Shown here piece after piece: positions 5,854 to 6,607 of a stretch of 6,607 nt of DNA. The stretch covers positions 1-6,607 of the forward strand of contig JASLFY010000167.1 of assembly GCA_030150425.1 (NCBI GenBank), given 5' to 3'. Positions within the stretch are counted from its first letter, which is position 1. Each line of letters opens with the position of its first letter. The translations under genes and the position numbers were made by a program. The stretch comes from Yimella sp. Lineage in GTDB: Bacteria > Actinomycetota > Actinomycetes > Actinomycetales > Dermatophilaceae. Below the pieces are notes generated by a model. The model had not been told where the DNA came from. It saw nothing but the letters and a program-made list of their open reading frames with translations, and ran no database searches.

Positions 5854-5880
5854 GAAGGGCACCGGAATCCGGTGCCCTTC
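5854..5880 (-). terminator. Perfect 27-base palindromic hairpin between the small ORF and leuB
   Basis: GAAGGGCACCGGA and its exact complement flank a single central base, so a stem of 11-12 bp with a tight loop can form. It starts 20 bases beyond the stop of the 24-codon ORF and ends 69 bases ahead of the leuB ATG. The minus strand continues GTCGTACGCGCG and then CGTTTTATG, with no immediate U-tract. Perfect symmetry means it could also stop plus-strand transcription or bind a protein; a terminator for the small ORF is the simplest view. Confidence 0.6.
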
Positions 5881-5900
5881 GGTCTGCGGTCGTCGCCGCG

Positions 5901-5975
5901 TCAGTCGCGCAGATCCATCGATTCCTGGATCGCCTGACCGAAGGCGCGGCGGGCCTCCACCTGCTCCTCGTTCAT
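5901..5975 (-). CDS. Unannotated 24-residue small protein upstream of leuB
   Basis: A 25-codon ORF that begins MNEEQVEARR, continues with AFGQAI and ends QESMDLRD. I do not recognise a family. Support for coding: GGAAGG lies ten bases before the ATG, about 20 of 23 internal codons end in G or C, and a strong palindromic hairpin follows 20 bases after the stop, as for a short monocistronic mRNA. The peptide is charged, with five acidic and four basic residues, lacks a hydrophobic segment, and would be predicted largely helical and soluble. It is not enriched in Leu, Ile or Val, so it does not look like a leader peptide for leuB. A longer frame through the same DNA is the leuB extension, which I judge untranslated. 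Role unknown. It could be a chance ORF, since high-G+C DNA favours long third-position-GC frames. Confidence 0.5.
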   Translation of the reverse strand: MNEEQVEARRAFGQAIQESMDLRD

Positions 5976-6117
5976 CGCGAGTCACCCTTCCTGTTGCACG
6001 GAACTGTCCACGGGCGTCCGGATCGGCGGGATTGCTGCCGGGTCGGACGTCGTCACCGCGTCGCGGGTGAGCGACCTTGCGGAACCTCTCGCACCGTACG
6101 CCGCTGGCATTACCCTT

Positions 6118-6129
6118 CGGTAGGTACCG
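6118..6129. repeat. Small inverted repeat CGGTA-GG-TACCG
   Basis: A 5-base inverted repeat with a 2-base spacer in the 222-base gap between the small ORF and the acyltransferase gene. It is a possible operator for either divergent gene. The rest of the gap shows one more short stem, GGCCGG-ATCCA-CCGGCC at 6149-6165, and no convincing promoter pair. Both may be chance. Confidence 0.2.
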
Positions 6130-6197
6130 TTCACGATGCGGTCCGCGTGGCCGGATCCACCGGCCGAACGCCCCCAGCCCCCGAACGACGAGTGACC

Positions 6198-6607
6198 GTG
6201 TCCGCAGAGAAGTCCCGCCCGGCGACCGACCGGTTCACCCCGGCGCGCCACCGCCCCGCCCTCGACGGCATCCGCGCTGTCGCGGTCCTGTCGGTCCTGC
6301 TCTACCACTACCCGTTCGGCTGGGGGAAGGGCGGATTCCTCGGCGTCGACGTCTTCTTCGTGCTCTCCGGCTACCTGATCACCGGCCTGCTCATGACCGA
6401 GCACGACCGTTGGGGCCGCCTGGACCTGTTCGGGTTCTACGTGCGCCGCGCCCGCCGCCTTTTGCCCGCGCTGCTGCTGGTGGTGCTTTTCATCACCGTC
6501 GTCGGTCCGCACGTGCTGACCGACTCGACCCGTTCGCAGCTGCGCGGCGACGGTCTGGCCACCCTGTTGTACGTCGCCAATTGGCGGTTCATCGCGCAGG
6601 GCACGTC
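6198..6607 (+). CDS. Acyltransferase family 3 membrane protein (3' end beyond window)
   Basis: The first 136 codons of an OafA/YrhL-type membrane O-acyltransferase (acyltransferase 3 family), which moves acyl groups such as acetyl onto cell-surface sugars or lipids; the acceptor cannot be told. Diagnostic blocks: RPALDGIRAVAVLSVLLYH (19-37) with the conserved His37 after the first membrane helix, GGFLGVDVFFVLSGYLITGL (45-64), the basic FYVRRARRLLPA (80-91), and a second hydrophobic run ALLLVVLFITVVG (91-103). The family has about ten helices, and some members carry a C-terminal SGNH domain, which would lie outside the window. The GTG at 6198 places the first motif at normal distance; GTG at 6192 is also in frame, and neither has a clear Shine-Dalgarno. 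G+C-rich codon use matches the neighbours. It diverges from the leuB cluster and has no evident functional link to it. Confidence 0.93.
   Translation, partial: MSAEKSRPATDRFTPARHRPALDGIRAVAVLSVLLYHYPFGWGKGGFLGVDVFFVLSGYLITGLLMTEHDRWGRLDLFGFYVRRARRLLPALLLVVLFITVVGPHVLTDSTRSQLRGDGLATLLYVANWRFIAQGT

Noticed and set aside
5982..6512. 176-codon minus-strand open frame, rich in His, Gln and Glu, opposite the acyltransferase start.
   Set aside because: The opposite plus-strand frame has clear acyltransferase-3 motifs. The minus-strand frame has no recognisable domain and reflects the G+C-rich codon pattern of the real gene.
1..6607. Looked for tRNA or rRNA genes, CRISPR repeats, insertion-sequence ends, toxin-antitoxin pairs, defence genes and att sites.
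   Set aside because: None was evident. The window is conventional chromosomal metabolism apart from the regulatory features reported.

Overview
The window comes from a high-G+C actinobacterium (Actinomycetota). G+C is high throughout, third codon positions are almost always G or C, GTG starts occur, and the proteins have actinobacterial family features. I cannot place it more narrowly from sequence alone. It is mostly ordinary chromosome centred on branched-chain amino acid synthesis. I see no mobile elements, CRISPR arrays, tRNA or rRNA.

Layout, left to right. (1) On the minus strand, 1-619 is the N-terminal two thirds or so of a secreted SGNH/GDSL-type esterase, cut off by the window edge. 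(2) A short divergent region (620-710) holds a near-perfect CRP/GlxR-type palindrome and a -10 box placed for leaderless transcription of the next gene. (3) On the plus strand, 711-1604 encodes a 297-residue, His-rich actinobacterial protein, usually labelled '3-methyladenine DNA glycosylase' in databases. It overlaps tail-to-tail by 41 bases with cimA. (4) On the minus strand, in transcription order, come a 24-codon small ORF (5975-5901) with a strong hairpin behind it, leuB (5784-4726), ilvE (4594-3497) and cimA (3165-1564). (5) On the plus strand from about 6198, the start of an integral-membrane acyltransferase-3 gene runs off the right edge.

How the genes work together: CimA makes (R)-citramalate from pyruvate and acetyl-CoA, the entry to threonine-independent isoleucine synthesis. 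LeuB (with LeuCD, not in the window) oxidises 3-isopropylmalate for leucine and, by inference, 3-methylmalate for isoleucine. IlvE performs the final transamination to leucine, isoleucine and valine.

The most notable signal is the 331-base gap between ilvE and cimA. It reads as a classical ribosome-dependent transcription attenuator: a 15-residue leader peptide, MATMMIPVTTGLIIC, ending in two consecutive ATT isoleucine codons, then an 11-bp hairpin starting at its stop codon, then a canonical intrinsic terminator with six U residues. The gene controlled would be the first committed isoleucine enzyme. The second item is the unannotated 24-residue ORF upstream of leuB.
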